Positions 27,669 to 36,489 of a stretch of DNA of 64,000 nt are shown here, piece after piece (the first letter of the stretch is position 1; the number at the start of each line of letters is the position of its first letter). The stretch spans positions 186,001-250,000 of the forward strand of contig NZ_CANMRY010000002.1 in the NCBI RefSeq assembly GCF_947500405.1, in the 5' to 3' direction. Source of the stretch: an uncultured Maribacter sp. Its GTDB lineage: Bacteria > Bacteroidota > Bacteroidia > Flavobacteriales > Flavobacteriaceae. Both the position numbers and the translations under genes were made by a program. Under the pieces are notes generated by a model. The model worked only from the letters and a program-made list of their open reading frames with translations, was not told where the DNA came from and searched no databases.

Positions 27669-28247
27669 ATGACTTTTAATTTTGATTTTAGAGAAATTGT
27701 TACTTCTGGTATGATTCTTTTTGCAGTAATAGATATTATCGGAAGTATTCCTATTATAATTGGATTACGTAATAAGGTTGGGCATATACAATCCGAAAAG
27801 GCGTCTATTGTTGCCACTTTAATAATGATTGCTTTCCTTTTTATTGGAGAAGAAATATTAAACTTAATTGGTATAGATGTAAACTCCTTTGCTGTAGCTG
27901 GGGCTTTTATATTATTTTTCTTAGCCATAGAAATGATATTAGGTATAAGTCTTTATAAAGATGATGCGCCAGAAAGTGCTTCTATTGTTCCTATTGCATT
28001 CCCATTAATTGCTGGTGCAGGTACAATGACGTCTTTACTTTCTTTACGAGCAGAGTTTCATGTAGAAAATATTATTATAGCCATTTTCATAAATATTATA
28101 TTTGTATACATTGTTTTAAAATCTTCTAAACGTATAGAACATATTTTAGGCAGTAATGGTATTAATGTAATTAGAAAAGTATTTGGTGTAATTTTACTGG
28201 CTATTGCGGTTAAGTTATTTGCAGCTAATATTAACCAGTTATTTTAA
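27669..28247 (+). CDS. MarC-family integral membrane protein
   Basis: A 192-residue MarC-family protein with six predicted helices; the function of the family is unknown despite its old link to antibiotic resistance. Family features are DIIGSIPIIIGLRNK near the N-terminus and FPLIAGAGTMTSLLSL in the middle. I start at the ATG at 27669 because MarC proteins begin shortly before the first helix and a -7 box lies at 27643-27650. A small membrane protein gene follows after 11 bases. Confidence 0.88.
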   Translation: MTFNFDFREIVTSGMILFAVIDIIGSIPIIIGLRNKVGHIQSEKASIVATLIMIAFLFIGEEILNLIGIDVNSFAVAGAFILFFLAIEMILGISLYKDDAPESASIVPIAFPLIAGAGTMTSLLSLRAEFHVENIIIAIFINIIFVYIVLKSSKRIEHILGSNGINVIRKVFGVILLAIAVKLFAANINQLF

Positions 28248-28258
28248 AAAAAATAAAA

Positions 28259-28462
28259 ATGAACAAGACCTTATCTATAGTTTTAATTGTTTTAGCAATT
28301 GCGCTTATTGCATATAATGTAACTTTAATAGATTTTAATAATGTATTTGAAGGGAATAGTATTATTGCTCTAATAGGTATTATGGCAGCTCTAATTGCCA
28401 TACTATTAATTTTAGTTTTTAATACTAGTAAAAAAATACAAAAGAAGATAAACGAAGGTTAA
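28259..28462 (+). CDS. Small two-helix membrane protein of unknown function
   Basis: 67 residues with two hydrophobic helices (about 5-25 and 35-57) joined by a short polar loop (DFNNVFEGNS), and a basic tail (SKKIQKKINEG). No family is recognised with certainty. It lies 11 bases after the MarC gene, so the two are probably co-transcribed. Its end overlaps the convergent S41 protease gene by four bases. Confidence 0.7.
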   Translation: MNKTLSIVLIVLAIALIAYNVTLIDFNNVFEGNSIIALIGIMAALIAILLILVFNTSKKIQKKINEG

Positions 28463-30090
28463 TTACTCTTCGTATTATTTATTTCATCCTTTTTTTCTTG
28501 TAATAAGGCAGGGCTATCTAAATCTAATACTTTAAGTAACATAGCATCTTTTGTACTTTTAATTTTAGCGTAAATATTAGCACTGTATAATTGTTCTGCT
28601 AACGCAGCTTTTAAATACAATTTTACACTATCCTCAAAATCATAAAAATTCATTTTTAGATTTCTAGCCATAGCATATTCTACAAAATTTTCAAAAAGTA
28701 TATCATCTACTTTGTAGTCACTAATAAATTCTTGTTGGGTATAGTCTTCATACCTTTTACGGTCTTCATCTAAATGCTCAAAAACAAAATAGGATAATAT
28801 GCCGTAACTATCCATACTTTTTAAAGCTTCCTCTTCATTAGTTCCAATTGGCACAAAAATATCTGGAATTATACCGCCACCGCCATATACTATTTTCCCT
28901 TTAGGGGTCTTAAATTTTAAAGAATCGGCTACTTTTATACTATCTGCAGACATTAATTCCCCATTATTATATCGCTCTGTAAACTTCTTGTAATAATCTT
29001 TATGTCCGTTTTTATATGTTTTTTGAATGCTTCTTCCTGTTGGCGTGTAGTACCTAGAAACCGTTAGTCTTACTGCTGAACCATCTCCTAGTTCCATTTC
29101 TCTTTGCACTAATCCTTTTCCAAAAGACCTTCTTCCTACTATAGTTCCAATATCATTATCTTGTAATGCGCCTGCAATAATTTCACTTGCAGATGCAGAG
29201 CGTTCGTTAATTAATACATACACGGGTTTATCTTCAAACTCTCCTTTTTCAGAAGCAAAAATCTTATCTATTTTTCCTTTCTTATTTTTTGTAAATAAAA
29301 TAAGCTTCCCGTCTTTTAAAAACTCATCTGCCATTTCTTCGGCAACACCTAAATAACCACCTGGGTTATCTCTTAAATCTAATGTAAGTTTTTTAGCTCC
29401 TTGTTTTGTTAAATCCTTTAAAGCAGCTTTAAATTCTTTATATGTAGTTTCTGCAAAACGATTAACTTTTACATAGCCCATGTCCTCTGTAAGCATATAA
29501 TACGCCTCTACACTTTTAATAGGAACTAAATCTCTTTTAATTTTAACATCAAAAACTTTATTTTCTTCTTTTCTGTAAACTTTTAAATTTACGATAGTTC
29601 CTTTTTTTCCTTTCAGTTTTTCTACAATGGTACCACTTCCTAGGTTTTTTCCATAAAGTGTATCCAAATTTGCCATTAATATTCTATCTCCCGCTTTTAT
29701 TCCTTTTTTAAAACTAGGACCATTATCTATAGTTCGTATTACAGAAATTGTGTCCTTATAGGCATAAAAATTAATACCAATACCAACAAAATCTCCTTTC
29801 ATATTATCTGCAACACGACTCATTTCTTTTTTAGGAATGTATACTGAATGCGGGTCTAACTTTTCTAAAATATTATTTACGGTAATATCTACGATACTAT
29901 CTGTGTTAATATCATCTACATATTCATAATCTATATAGTCTATTAACCTATTTAATTTGTTTTTTTTAGAATTTGTAGTAAAAAGACGTTTTGGAGAATC
30001 TTTAAAATTAAGTTTACCGCCAAGAAAAATTCCTATTGCTAAGGCAGCTGCAATAATAGTTGGCCATAAATAGGTATTTATACGTTTCAT
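28459..30090 (-). CDS. S41-family C-terminal processing protease
   Basis: A periplasmic tail-specific protease (CtpA/Prc type), 543 residues. An N-terminal membrane anchor (about residues 9-25) is followed by a PDZ domain (about 95-175) and the S41 catalytic domain. The serine is in the block SASASEI (residues 298-304) and the general base is K325 in SFGKGLVQ. The helical C-terminal third is typical of Bacteroidetes versions. It lies 10 bases after the dCMP deaminase gene in one minus-strand group. Confidence 0.94.
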   Translation of the reverse strand: MKRINTYLWPTIIAAALAIGIFLGGKLNFKDSPKRLFTTNSKKNKLNRLIDYIDYEYVDDINTDSIVDITVNNILEKLDPHSVYIPKKEMSRVADNMKGDFVGIGINFYAYKDTISVIRTIDNGPSFKKGIKAGDRILMANLDTLYGKNLGSGTIVEKLKGKKGTIVNLKVYRKEENKVFDVKIKRDLVPIKSVEAYYMLTEDMGYVKVNRFAETTYKEFKAALKDLTKQGAKKLTLDLRDNPGGYLGVAEEMADEFLKDGKLILFTKNKKGKIDKIFASEKGEFEDKPVYVLINERSASASEIIAGALQDNDIGTIVGRRSFGKGLVQREMELGDGSAVRLTVSRYYTPTGRSIQKTYKNGHKDYYKKFTERYNNGELMSADSIKVADSLKFKTPKGKIVYGGGGIIPDIFVPIGTNEEEALKSMDSYGILSYFVFEHLDEDRKRYEDYTQQEFISDYKVDDILFENFVEYAMARNLKMNFYDFEDSVKLYLKAALAEQLYSANIYAKIKSTKDAMLLKVLDLDSPALLQEKKDEINNTKSN

Positions 30091-30100
30091 TATTTTTTTC

Positions 30101-30532
30101 TTAGTTAGAAATTTCTGGTATATGCACTAATTCTACACCTGCTTTTTCTAAAAATTTAAGACCAGAATCATCTTTATATGCATTTTGGTATACAACACGT
30201 TTTATCCCAGATTGATGAATTAATTTACTACATTCTCTACAAGGAGATAGCGTTATATATAATGTAGCTCCATTGCAAGATTGTGTAGAAGAGGCTACTT
30301 TAGATATTGCATTTGCTTCTGCATGTAAAACATACCATTTGGTATAGCCTTCTTCATCTTCGCAAACATTGTCAAAACCTGTTGGTGTTCCGTTATATCC
30401 GTCAGAAATTATCATTCTATCCTTAACAATAATTGCTCCTACTTTTTTACGCTCGCAATTAGATAATAAACCCCATTCTTTTGCCATACGCAAATAGGCC
30501 TTATCATACTTCTCTTGTTTTGTCTTAATCAT
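30101..30532 (-). CDS. dCMP deaminase family protein
   Basis: A zinc-dependent cytidine/deoxycytidylate deaminase, 143 residues, probably converting dCMP to dUMP for thymidylate synthesis. Zinc ligands H70 (HAEANAI, with catalytic E72) and C98/C101 (SPCRECSKL) are all present. The N-terminal GAIIVKD and SDGYNGTP segments match the dCMP deaminase/ComEB type. It is followed by the S41 protease gene, a neighbour pair common in Flavobacteriia. Confidence 0.93.
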   Translation of the reverse strand: MIKTKQEKYDKAYLRMAKEWGLLSNCERKKVGAIIVKDRMIISDGYNGTPTGFDNVCEDEEGYTKWYVLHAEANAISKVASSTQSCNGATLYITLSPCRECSKLIHQSGIKRVVYQNAYKDDSGLKFLEKAGVELVHIPEISN

Positions 30533-30621
30533 TTAAAACTTCTTATTCTTATCTAGGTAAAACACTAAGATACCTGCTTTATAAAACAACAACAGCCTAT
30601 TATAGTTAAATTTAACAAACC

Positions 30622-31206
30622 TTACCAAGGAAAAGTGTTTATTAACATTGGTATTGTAATTAATAATATTATGATAGAACCTACAACTACAAAATTTTGT
30701 TGTTTTACTTTTAGTTTGTCCTGCATAATTAAGGCTATTAACAAAATTGTTATTACTATGATTAACTGCGAAAGCTCTATTCCTAATGCAAAACCTAACA
30801 AAGGAGATACTTTTTCTTCTTCTCCAGATAATAACATTTTAAAATAGTTAGAGAAACCAAAACCGTGTATTAAACCAAAAAAAGCCGTTGCAATTAAATG
30901 CAATAAAATACTCTGCTCCTTTTTAATAGTATTGGTGTAAAATAAATTAAAAACTGCTGTTATAAAAATAGTAACAGGTATTAGGAACTCTATAAAACTG
31001 ACATCAAAAACAACCACTTCGTATACGGAAAAAACTAATGATGTACAATGCGCAATGGTAAAAACAGTAGCTAATAACAAAACATTTTTCCAATTTTTAA
31101 AGGTAAAAGGAAGTGCTAAAGCAGCTAAAAAAAGAATATGGTCATAAGCAGAAAAATCTAATACATGCTCTAAACCCAACTTTGTGTAAAACAAAAATTC
31201 TTGCAT
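30622..31206 (-). CDS. HupE/UreJ-family membrane protein
   Basis: A 194-residue membrane protein with about six helices. The family features are FSAYDHILFLAALALPF near the N-terminus and GLIHGFGFSN in the centre. HupE/UreJ proteins are thought to be metal (nickel) permeases, but this short Bacteroidetes type is widespread without nickel enzymes nearby, so the substrate is unknown. It starts 9 bases after the TerB/J-domain gene. Confidence 0.88.
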   Translation of the reverse strand: MQEFLFYTKLGLEHVLDFSAYDHILFLAALALPFTFKNWKNVLLLATVFTIAHCTSLVFSVYEVVVFDVSFIEFLIPVTIFITAVFNLFYTNTIKKEQSILLHLIATAFFGLIHGFGFSNYFKMLLSGEEEKVSPLLGFALGIELSQLIIVITILLIALIMQDKLKVKQQNFVVVGSIIILLITIPMLINTFPW

Positions 31207-31215
31207 AAGTTTACT

Positions 31216-31953
31216 TTAGTTAATTCCTCTTTCTTTTTGAATGTCTTCATAGGCTTTTTGAACCCTTTTAAATTTCTCTTCGGCACCCTTTTTAATGGCC
31301 TCATTTTCAGTGATTACTTTATCTGGATGGTATTTTTTTGCCATAGCTCGGTATGCTTTTTTTACAGCATCATCACTAGCAGATTTAGAAATTTCTAAAA
31401 TTTTATAGGCGTTATCCGAAGATGAAAAAAACATTGCTTTAATGCTCTCAAAATCTGTAGCACTTATTCTTAAATACCCTGCAATTTCTTTAATTTTAGC
31501 AACCTCAAGATTACTAACATGCCCATCGGCCTTTGCAATACCAAATAAGAAGTGTATTAATTGCAAACGAACTTCATACCTAGTTCTTTGGTTTAAAAAA
31601 CTACAAATACGTTGTGCAGATATTTCGTGTTTCTTATTAACATCATTAAAAGTTCTAAAAATTGCATTTGCTTTTTCTTTACCGTAAGTACTTACAAAGT
31701 ATTGTCTCACATAATCCATTTCTTTTTGCGAGATTTTACCATCGGCCTTAATTACAATAGAACATAAAGAGAGTAAATTAAGTTCAAAATCTGCTGGAGA
31801 AACTTTCTGCCTTGTTAAGTCACTAAAAACTGTATTACCTCCTCCTTTATTAGAGCTTACATTATCTATGAAGCTACCAACAAAAAAACCTAAAATTGCT
31901 CCTGGATATCTTAAGAAGAAATATCCTAGAATGGCAGCAAACCACTTAATCAT
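31216..31953 (-). CDS. DjlA-like TerB + J-domain co-chaperone
   Basis: A membrane-anchored DnaJ-type co-chaperone, 245 residues. The N-terminal glycine-rich hydrophobic segment ([16 protein letters not shown]) is like that of DjlA. The TerB-like helical domain covers about residues 55-165. The C-terminal J domain (about 178-245) has the HPD motif in KKYHPDKV. This order matches DjlA, which stimulates DnaK at the inner membrane. It is the first gene of the minus-strand group with HupE, dCMP deaminase and S41 protease. Confidence 0.92.
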   Translation of the reverse strand: MIKWFAAILGYFFLRYPGAILGFFVGSFIDNVSSNKGGGNTVFSDLTRQKVSPADFELNLLSLCSIVIKADGKISQKEMDYVRQYFVSTYGKEKANAIFRTFNDVNKKHEISAQRICSFLNQRTRYEVRLQLIHFLFGIAKADGHVSNLEVAKIKEIAGYLRISATDFESIKAMFFSSSDNAYKILEISKSASDDAVKKAYRAMAKKYHPDKVITENEAIKKGAEEKFKRVQKAYEDIQKERGIN

Positions 31954-31969
31954 AATCTATTATTTTTTT

Positions 31970-31977
31970 CAAAGATA
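31970..31977 (-). promoter_or_regulatory. -7 box (TATCTTTG) for the DjlA-like operon
   Basis: Exact TAnnTTTG match on the minus strand, 16 bases upstream of the ATG at 31953. It faces away from the matching box at 32045-32052. Confidence 0.5.
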
Positions 31978-32044
31978 TGGTATTAGCATAAAAAATTTAA
32001 ATAAACGAACCGTAATGAAAATTAACCAAGTACGACAAATTGGT

Positions 32045-32052
32045 TATCTTTG
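32045..32052 (+). promoter_or_regulatory. -7 box (TATCTTTG) for the bacilliredoxin gene
   Basis: Exact TAnnTTTG match, 25 bases before the ATG at 32078. It is the same octamer as the divergent box at 31970-31977 and the yicC box at 8148-8155. No -33 TTG is evident. Confidence 0.5.
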
Positions 32053-32077
32053 TATTAATAAATAAAATTAAGATATT

Positions 32078-32488
32078 ATGTATCCTGCGGAATTAGTTAA
32101 ACCAATGAGAGAAGACTTAGCATCTGCTGGTTTTCAAGAATTATATACGGCCCAAGAAGTAGAGGGTGCAATAGCAAAAAAAGGTACCACTTTAGTGGTT
32201 GTAAATTCAGTATGTGGATGTGCTGCTGCAAATGCTAGGCCTGCTGCAAAAATGAGTTTACAAAATGACAAAAAACCAGACCATACAGTAACTGTATTTG
32301 CTGGGGTAGACACAGAAGCTGTTGATGCTGCTAGAAATTTAATGATACCTTTTCCTCCATCTTCGCCATCTATGGCTCTTTTTAAAGACGGAGAATTAGT
32401 TCATATGATAGAACGCCATCATATTGAAGGAAGACCAGCGCAAATGATTGCTGAGAACCTTGCACAAGCTTATAATGAGTTTTGCTAA
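32078..32488 (+). CDS. BrxA/BrxB-family bacilliredoxin
   Basis: A thioredoxin-like protein of 136 residues (YphP/YqiW, DUF1094). The active-site motif is CGC (C46 and C48) in NSVCGCAAANARP, as in bacilliredoxins that remove bacillithiol from proteins. The C-terminal part IERHHIEGRPAQMIAENL is also conserved. It is followed by a strong terminator. Whether this organism makes bacillithiol cannot be seen from this window. Confidence 0.95.
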   Translation: MYPAELVKPMREDLASAGFQELYTAQEVEGAIAKKGTTLVVVNSVCGCAAANARPAAKMSLQNDKKPDHTVTVFAGVDTEAVDAARNLMIPFPPSSPSMALFKDGELVHMIERHHIEGRPAQMIAENLAQAYNEFC

Positions 32489-32511
32489 AAAATAATAAAA
32501 ACATTATTTTT

Positions 32512-32540
32512 AAAACCGCTCTTTTGTAAAGAGCGGTTTT
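32512..32540 (+). terminator. Terminator after the bacilliredoxin gene
   Basis: Perfect 12-bp GC-cored stem AAAACCGCTCTT and its complement (32512-32523, 32529-32540), 5-base loop, followed by a T run. It separates the gene from the acyltransferase gene 15 bases on. Confidence 0.9.
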
Positions 32541-32554
32541 TTTATTTTTACACT

Positions 32555-33295
32555 ATGGGAAAATTTTTTGCCTACATACTAACTCCAATATTTGCATTCT
32601 TTTTTATGCTTGTTTTATTGGTTTTTCAACCAATTCAGTGGGTTTGTTTAAACATATTTGGTTATAAAGCCCATAGTATTAGTGTAAACTACTTTAATTT
32701 ATGTTTAATAAGATGCACCCATATTATAGGCACAACTTATAAGTTTAACAATCCTCACAACATACCAACAAACAGACCTTTAATAATAGTATCTAACCAC
32801 CAAAGCATGTATGAGATTTCTCCTATAAGCTGGTGGATGCGTAAACATCATCCAAAGTTTGTTAGCAAAAAAGAATTAGGGAAGGGTATTCCTAGTGTTT
32901 CTTACAATTTAAATCATGGTGGTTCTGTTCTTATAGATCGTAATGATGGAAAACAAGCTATTAAAGAAATTGCAAAACTAGGTTCTTATATAGAAGAACA
33001 TAACCGAAGTGCTGTAATATTCCCCGAAGGTACTCGTAGTAGAACGGGGCACCCAAAAAAGTTTCAAACTATGGGGCTCAAAATATTAATTAAAAAAGCA
33101 CCCTCGGCATTAATAGTACCCATTAGCGTAAACGATTCATGGAAAATGTTACGATATGGTAAATTTCCTAATGGTCTAGGTAGCCGCATTACTATAGATG
33201 TACACAAACCGTTAGAAATAGAAGGTAATATTGATGATTTAATTGCCGCAATAGAAAAGACTGTTTCGCAAGGTGTACATTCTTTTAAAGCATAA
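32555..33295 (+). CDS. 1-acyl-sn-glycerol-3-phosphate acyltransferase (PlsC family)
   Basis: Transfers an acyl chain to lysophosphatidic acid in phospholipid synthesis. One membrane-associated segment lies at residues 8-35. The acyltransferase motif I is NHQSMYE (H82 to E87), which has glutamate where most members have aspartate (NHX4D), and motif III is FPEGTRSR (156-163). The 246-residue length is typical. The next gene, an HD hydrolase, begins 11 bases later and is probably co-transcribed. Confidence 0.9.
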   Translation: MGKFFAYILTPIFAFFFMLVLLVFQPIQWVCLNIFGYKAHSISVNYFNLCLIRCTHIIGTTYKFNNPHNIPTNRPLIIVSNHQSMYEISPISWWMRKHHPKFVSKKELGKGIPSVSYNLNHGGSVLIDRNDGKQAIKEIAKLGSYIEEHNRSAVIFPEGTRSRTGHPKKFQTMGLKILIKKAPSALIVPISVNDSWKMLRYGKFPNGLGSRITIDVHKPLEIEGNIDDLIAAIEKTVSQGVHSFKA

Positions 33296-33306
33296 AGTAT
33301 CCTATT

Positions 33307-33966
33307 TTGAAAGATGAAAAGATAATACAAGAAACCATTGCCTTTGTAAAAAAAACTTTAGATGGCGCCGAAGGCGGACATGATTGGTTTCATATAGAAC
33401 GTGTTTACAAAAACAGCCTTTTAATAGCAAAAGAAGAAAATGTAGACCTACTTATAGTTTCTCTTGGTGCTTTGTTACATGATATTGCAGATGCTAAATT
33501 TCATAATGGTGATGAGAGTATAGGACCAAAAGTGGCTAGCGACTTCCTTATTTCTATGAACGTGTCCGCACAAATTATAGAACATGTAGTAGCCATTATA
33601 AACAATATATCTTATAAATCTTCCTTAGAGCTAAAAGCAGATAAGTTTAGTTCTCTTGAATTACAAGTAGTACAAGATGCAGACCGCTTAGATGCTATTG
33701 GCGCTATTGGTATAGCAAGAGCTTTTAATTACGGTGGATTTAAAAATAGATCTCTATATAACCCTGATATTCTTCCAAATTTAGAAATGACTAAAGAAGA
33801 ATACAAAAAATCAACTGCTCCGACTATTAATCATTTTTACGAAAAACTACTCTTACTAAAAGATAAGATGAATACCCGTAGCGGTAAAAAACTTGCAAAA
33901 AAAAGACATTTATTCATGGTTAAGTACCTTAACCAATTTTATTCGGAATGGAATGGCATATCGTAG
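33307..33966 (+). CDS. HD-domain phosphohydrolase
   Basis: A 219-residue HD-superfamily metal-dependent hydrolase of the YedJ-like type. The HD metal motif elements are GGHDWFHIERV (about residues 22-32), LGALLHDIADAKFHNGDE (about 58-75) and VVQDADRLDAIGAIGIARAF (about 122-141). The start is a TTG at 33307; the nearby ATG at 33314 is out of frame, and no other in-frame start precedes the first metal histidine. Substrate unknown, possibly a nucleotide. Confidence 0.88.
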   Translation: MKDEKIIQETIAFVKKTLDGAEGGHDWFHIERVYKNSLLIAKEENVDLLIVSLGALLHDIADAKFHNGDESIGPKVASDFLISMNVSAQIIEHVVAIINNISYKSSLELKADKFSSLELQVVQDADRLDAIGAIGIARAFNYGGFKNRSLYNPDILPNLEMTKEEYKKSTAPTINHFYEKLLLLKDKMNTRSGKKLAKKRHLFMVKYLNQFYSEWNGIS

Positions 33967-34164
33967 TAAAATATATTAGTCTAAAATAATTTTTGACTTC
34001 TTACTTTTTTGTGCCTTCTTAAAAATAGGAAGAATACTATTGCCTTTTAAACTTTCAAAAAACATCCTCTAAAAAAGACTGATAACAACATAGATAAAAC
34101 CACTAATAAATAATTAAACAAAGTAATAATCTGAGGTATTATTCGTCATAAAGAAAAAGACAAG

Positions 34165-35022
34165 ATGAAAAAACTTTTATTCTTCTTAATTCCTTTATTT
34201 ACTTTAAACTCATTTGGTCAAACATGGGATGAATTCATTTATCAAAGGAAAAAAAAAGAGCAATCGGAAATTTTGAAAAAGCTGCTGAATTAATTTTTAA
34301 AGGAGCTGAATTACAGAAAAACAAAAGCTTCGAGAATTATTACTATGCTGGAATTTTATATGCTCGAATAGGTCAAATTGATTCATCTTTTATTTCATTA
34401 GAAAAAGCCATTGATGCAGGAATGTACGATTTAGCAAGGTGGGAAAGAAATAATCGATTAAATGTACTTCACTCTAATAATAGATGGAATGAATTAAAAG
34501 TTAAAATGCAAAAGGTAGAACAAGAGTATTCTTCAAATTTATCACATCCTAAACTAAGAACTGAATTGAAACAAATGTGGAAGAATGACCAAGATTTAGT
34601 TGGAAAATGGGATGCACAGAAGAAAATAGTTAATCAAAATACAATTCGATTGAATGAAATAATTGCGCAGTATGGATGGCCTACGAACTATGATAGGAGA
34701 AGATGGTGTTTGGATAGCCTGGGGGATTGCACAGCATTCCCACGACTTGGACTTTCAAATAAAATGTTTAAAATTACTAGAAAACACTCTTAATACTAAT
34801 GAGCCTGAAGCAATTTTGTATGCTGAACTATATGATAGAATCCTAAAAAGAACAAATCAAAAACAAAAGTTTGGACAAGCTATTATTAAAGAAAACGCAA
34901 TTAAGAAATTTTACTCGATAGAGAATGAAACAGAAGTTGATAAAAGAAGAAAAGCCATTGGACTAGAACCTCTTAGAGTTTATGCGAATGAAAATTGTGT
35001 TGAGTATAAAAATAAAGAATAA
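34165..35022 (+). pseudogene. DUF6624-like exported protein gene, broken by two frameshifts
   Basis: The gene starts with a good signal peptide (MKKLLFFLIPLFTLNSFG/Q) at 34165 but reaches a stop after 42 codons at 34291. The reading continues in another frame after a run of nine As (34249-34257); one more A would restore it (KKKRAIGNFEKAAEL). A second shift lies near 34689, between AQYGWPTN and MIGEDGVWIAWGIAQHS. The reunited product has the DUF6624 pattern: GWPxxxMIGEDGxxxAW, QHSHDLDFQ and a YDRIL segment. Both breaks are in simple repeats, so either real decay or assembly error is possible. Confidence 0.75.
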
Positions 35023-35034
35023 AAAAATTAAAAT

Positions 35035-35356
35035 ATGGTAACCTGTTTCTTAAAATACACCATTGACCCTTTAAAAATTAAAGAATTTGAACACTATGGA
35101 AAAATGTGGATTGACCTTGTAAATAAAATGGGAGGAATCCACCATGGCTATTTAAAACCATATGAAGGGCCTAACAATATTGGATATGCTTCTTTTTCAT
35201 TCCAATCATTATCAGAATATGAGCAGTACCGAGATAAAATACCTGATAACAAAGCGTGTCAAGAAGCTTTGCAATATGCAATAGACACTAAGTTATGAAA
35301 GGTCTTTTATGCAACCTATTTTTAACGGAATAACTGATAAAGCCAAAATCGAATAA
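35035..35356 (+). pseudogene. NIPSNAP-family protein gene, frameshifted near its 3' end
   Basis: The open part encodes 87 residues of a NIPSNAP/dimeric alpha-beta barrel protein (EFEHYGKMWIDLVNKMGG, HHGYLKPYEG, SFQSLSEYEQYR) and stops at 35296. The family normally ends with a YxRSFxxPI motif. That motif is present in another frame, at 35294-35356: YERSFMQPIFNGITDKAKIE and a stop. A one-base excess or two-base loss near 35284-35293 explains the split. The 87-residue product may still be made. It directly follows another frameshifted gene. Confidence 0.72.
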
Positions 35357-35359
35357 AAT

Positions 35360-36421
35360 TTATATTTTATTGGTAGTTGTTATTTCTTTCAAGACTACAA
35401 CTAATCCAACGTTATCATTGAGTTTTGACAAAAATAACGTATTGAAATTTACATCTGTTCTTAAAGAAATAAACTCCTTTTCTTTATCGTAAATTTGAAC
35501 CCTTCCGGCTTTTGATTTAATTCTAAATTCATTATCTTTTAACTCAATTCTACTTGCTTCAACTATAATTAACTTTGATTTATCCTGTACAATTACTTTT
35601 GCATCAATTAATATTCTTTTAGTATTAATTATCGTATCTGATTTAGATTCTACAGAGATAATTTTATTTTTTAAAGGATTGATTATCTTTTTACTTTTAT
35701 CCTCTACAGTTAGTTTTTTTGGATAAAAATCGTAAAGTTTAATTGTATAATCAATTAGCTTTGAGTCGTCATGTTTTCCATGACCAGGAACTACAATTTT
35801 TGCAGTACCATAATGTTTTTTTATTCTCTTTACCGTATTAGACCATTCTCGTAGGTTAGCATCTCCTATATTACCTATCCATCCATTATAATTTCTAATT
35901 TCATTTCCTCCAAAAAGTATTTTTTGGGTTGGAATCCAAACCACAATTCCATCTGATGTGTGTGCCTCTCCTAAATAATGACAAATTATTTTTTCATTTC
36001 CTACGTCGATTTCTTTTTTGATATTAAATACAAAATCTGTTATAGGTAACCCTTTTTGTTTGGCAATTCTCTTTGTGCGTTTATTAGCATAAGTTTTAAT
36101 ATTGTTTTCTTTTACAATATTTAAACCTTTCATTGCATCAGGATGCCATCTATCAATTACATAAACTACTATACGCGCTTTCTTTTCTACCCAATTTATT
36201 AGATTTTGAGTTTCTATCTCTGAATCAGGAGTAGATACAATTACAGCTTCGCCATTATTAAAATACACAATTCCATTATTATTCTTTTGTGTATGAATAT
36301 AAGTGTTCTCAGAAAGTTTTGTGACTGTTAAACTTTCTGAGATTTTAATATTTTGACCACATAAGGGCAAATTTAAAATAACTAAAAGTATCCATACGAA
36401 GTCCTTTTTTATTTTAATCAT
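35360..36421 (-). CDS. Metallo-beta-lactamase-fold exported protein with altered zinc ligands
   Basis: A 353-residue exported protein with the fold and layout of subclass B1 metallo-beta-lactamases: signal peptide to about residue 22, RWHPD (91-95) where B1 enzymes have HxHxD, GEAHTSDGIVVWIP (H154), ILFGGNEIRN (N173) where B1 has the cysteine ligand, NIGDANLREW, and VVPGHG (H214). So H116 is replaced by R and C221 by N in standard numbering; only H118, D120, H196 and H263 remain. About 120 residues of extra C-terminal beta-rich sequence follow. It may not be a lactamase, or may bind one metal. The gene is convergent with the broken NIPSNAP gene. Confidence 0.82.
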   Translation of the reverse strand: MIKIKKDFVWILLVILNLPLCGQNIKISESLTVTKLSENTYIHTQKNNNGIVYFNNGEAVIVSTPDSEIETQNLINWVEKKARIVVYVIDRWHPDAMKGLNIVKENNIKTYANKRTKRIAKQKGLPITDFVFNIKKEIDVGNEKIICHYLGEAHTSDGIVVWIPTQKILFGGNEIRNYNGWIGNIGDANLREWSNTVKRIKKHYGTAKIVVPGHGKHDDSKLIDYTIKLYDFYPKKLTVEDKSKKIINPLKNKIISVESKSDTIINTKRILIDAKVIVQDKSKLIIVEASRIELKDNEFRIKSKAGRVQIYDKEKEFISLRTDVNFNTLFLSKLNDNVGLVVVLKEITTTNKI

Positions 36422-36489
36422 AGTGCATTAAAACTAGTGCGTTGTGTATATTTTTAGTGGTGTGAGTTAAGTATAAATTTAGCTAATAA

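Noticed and set aside
35360..36421. Calling the metallo-beta-lactamase-fold gene a resistance gene
   Set aside because: Two of six B1 zinc ligands are replaced, so carbapenemase activity cannot be assumed.
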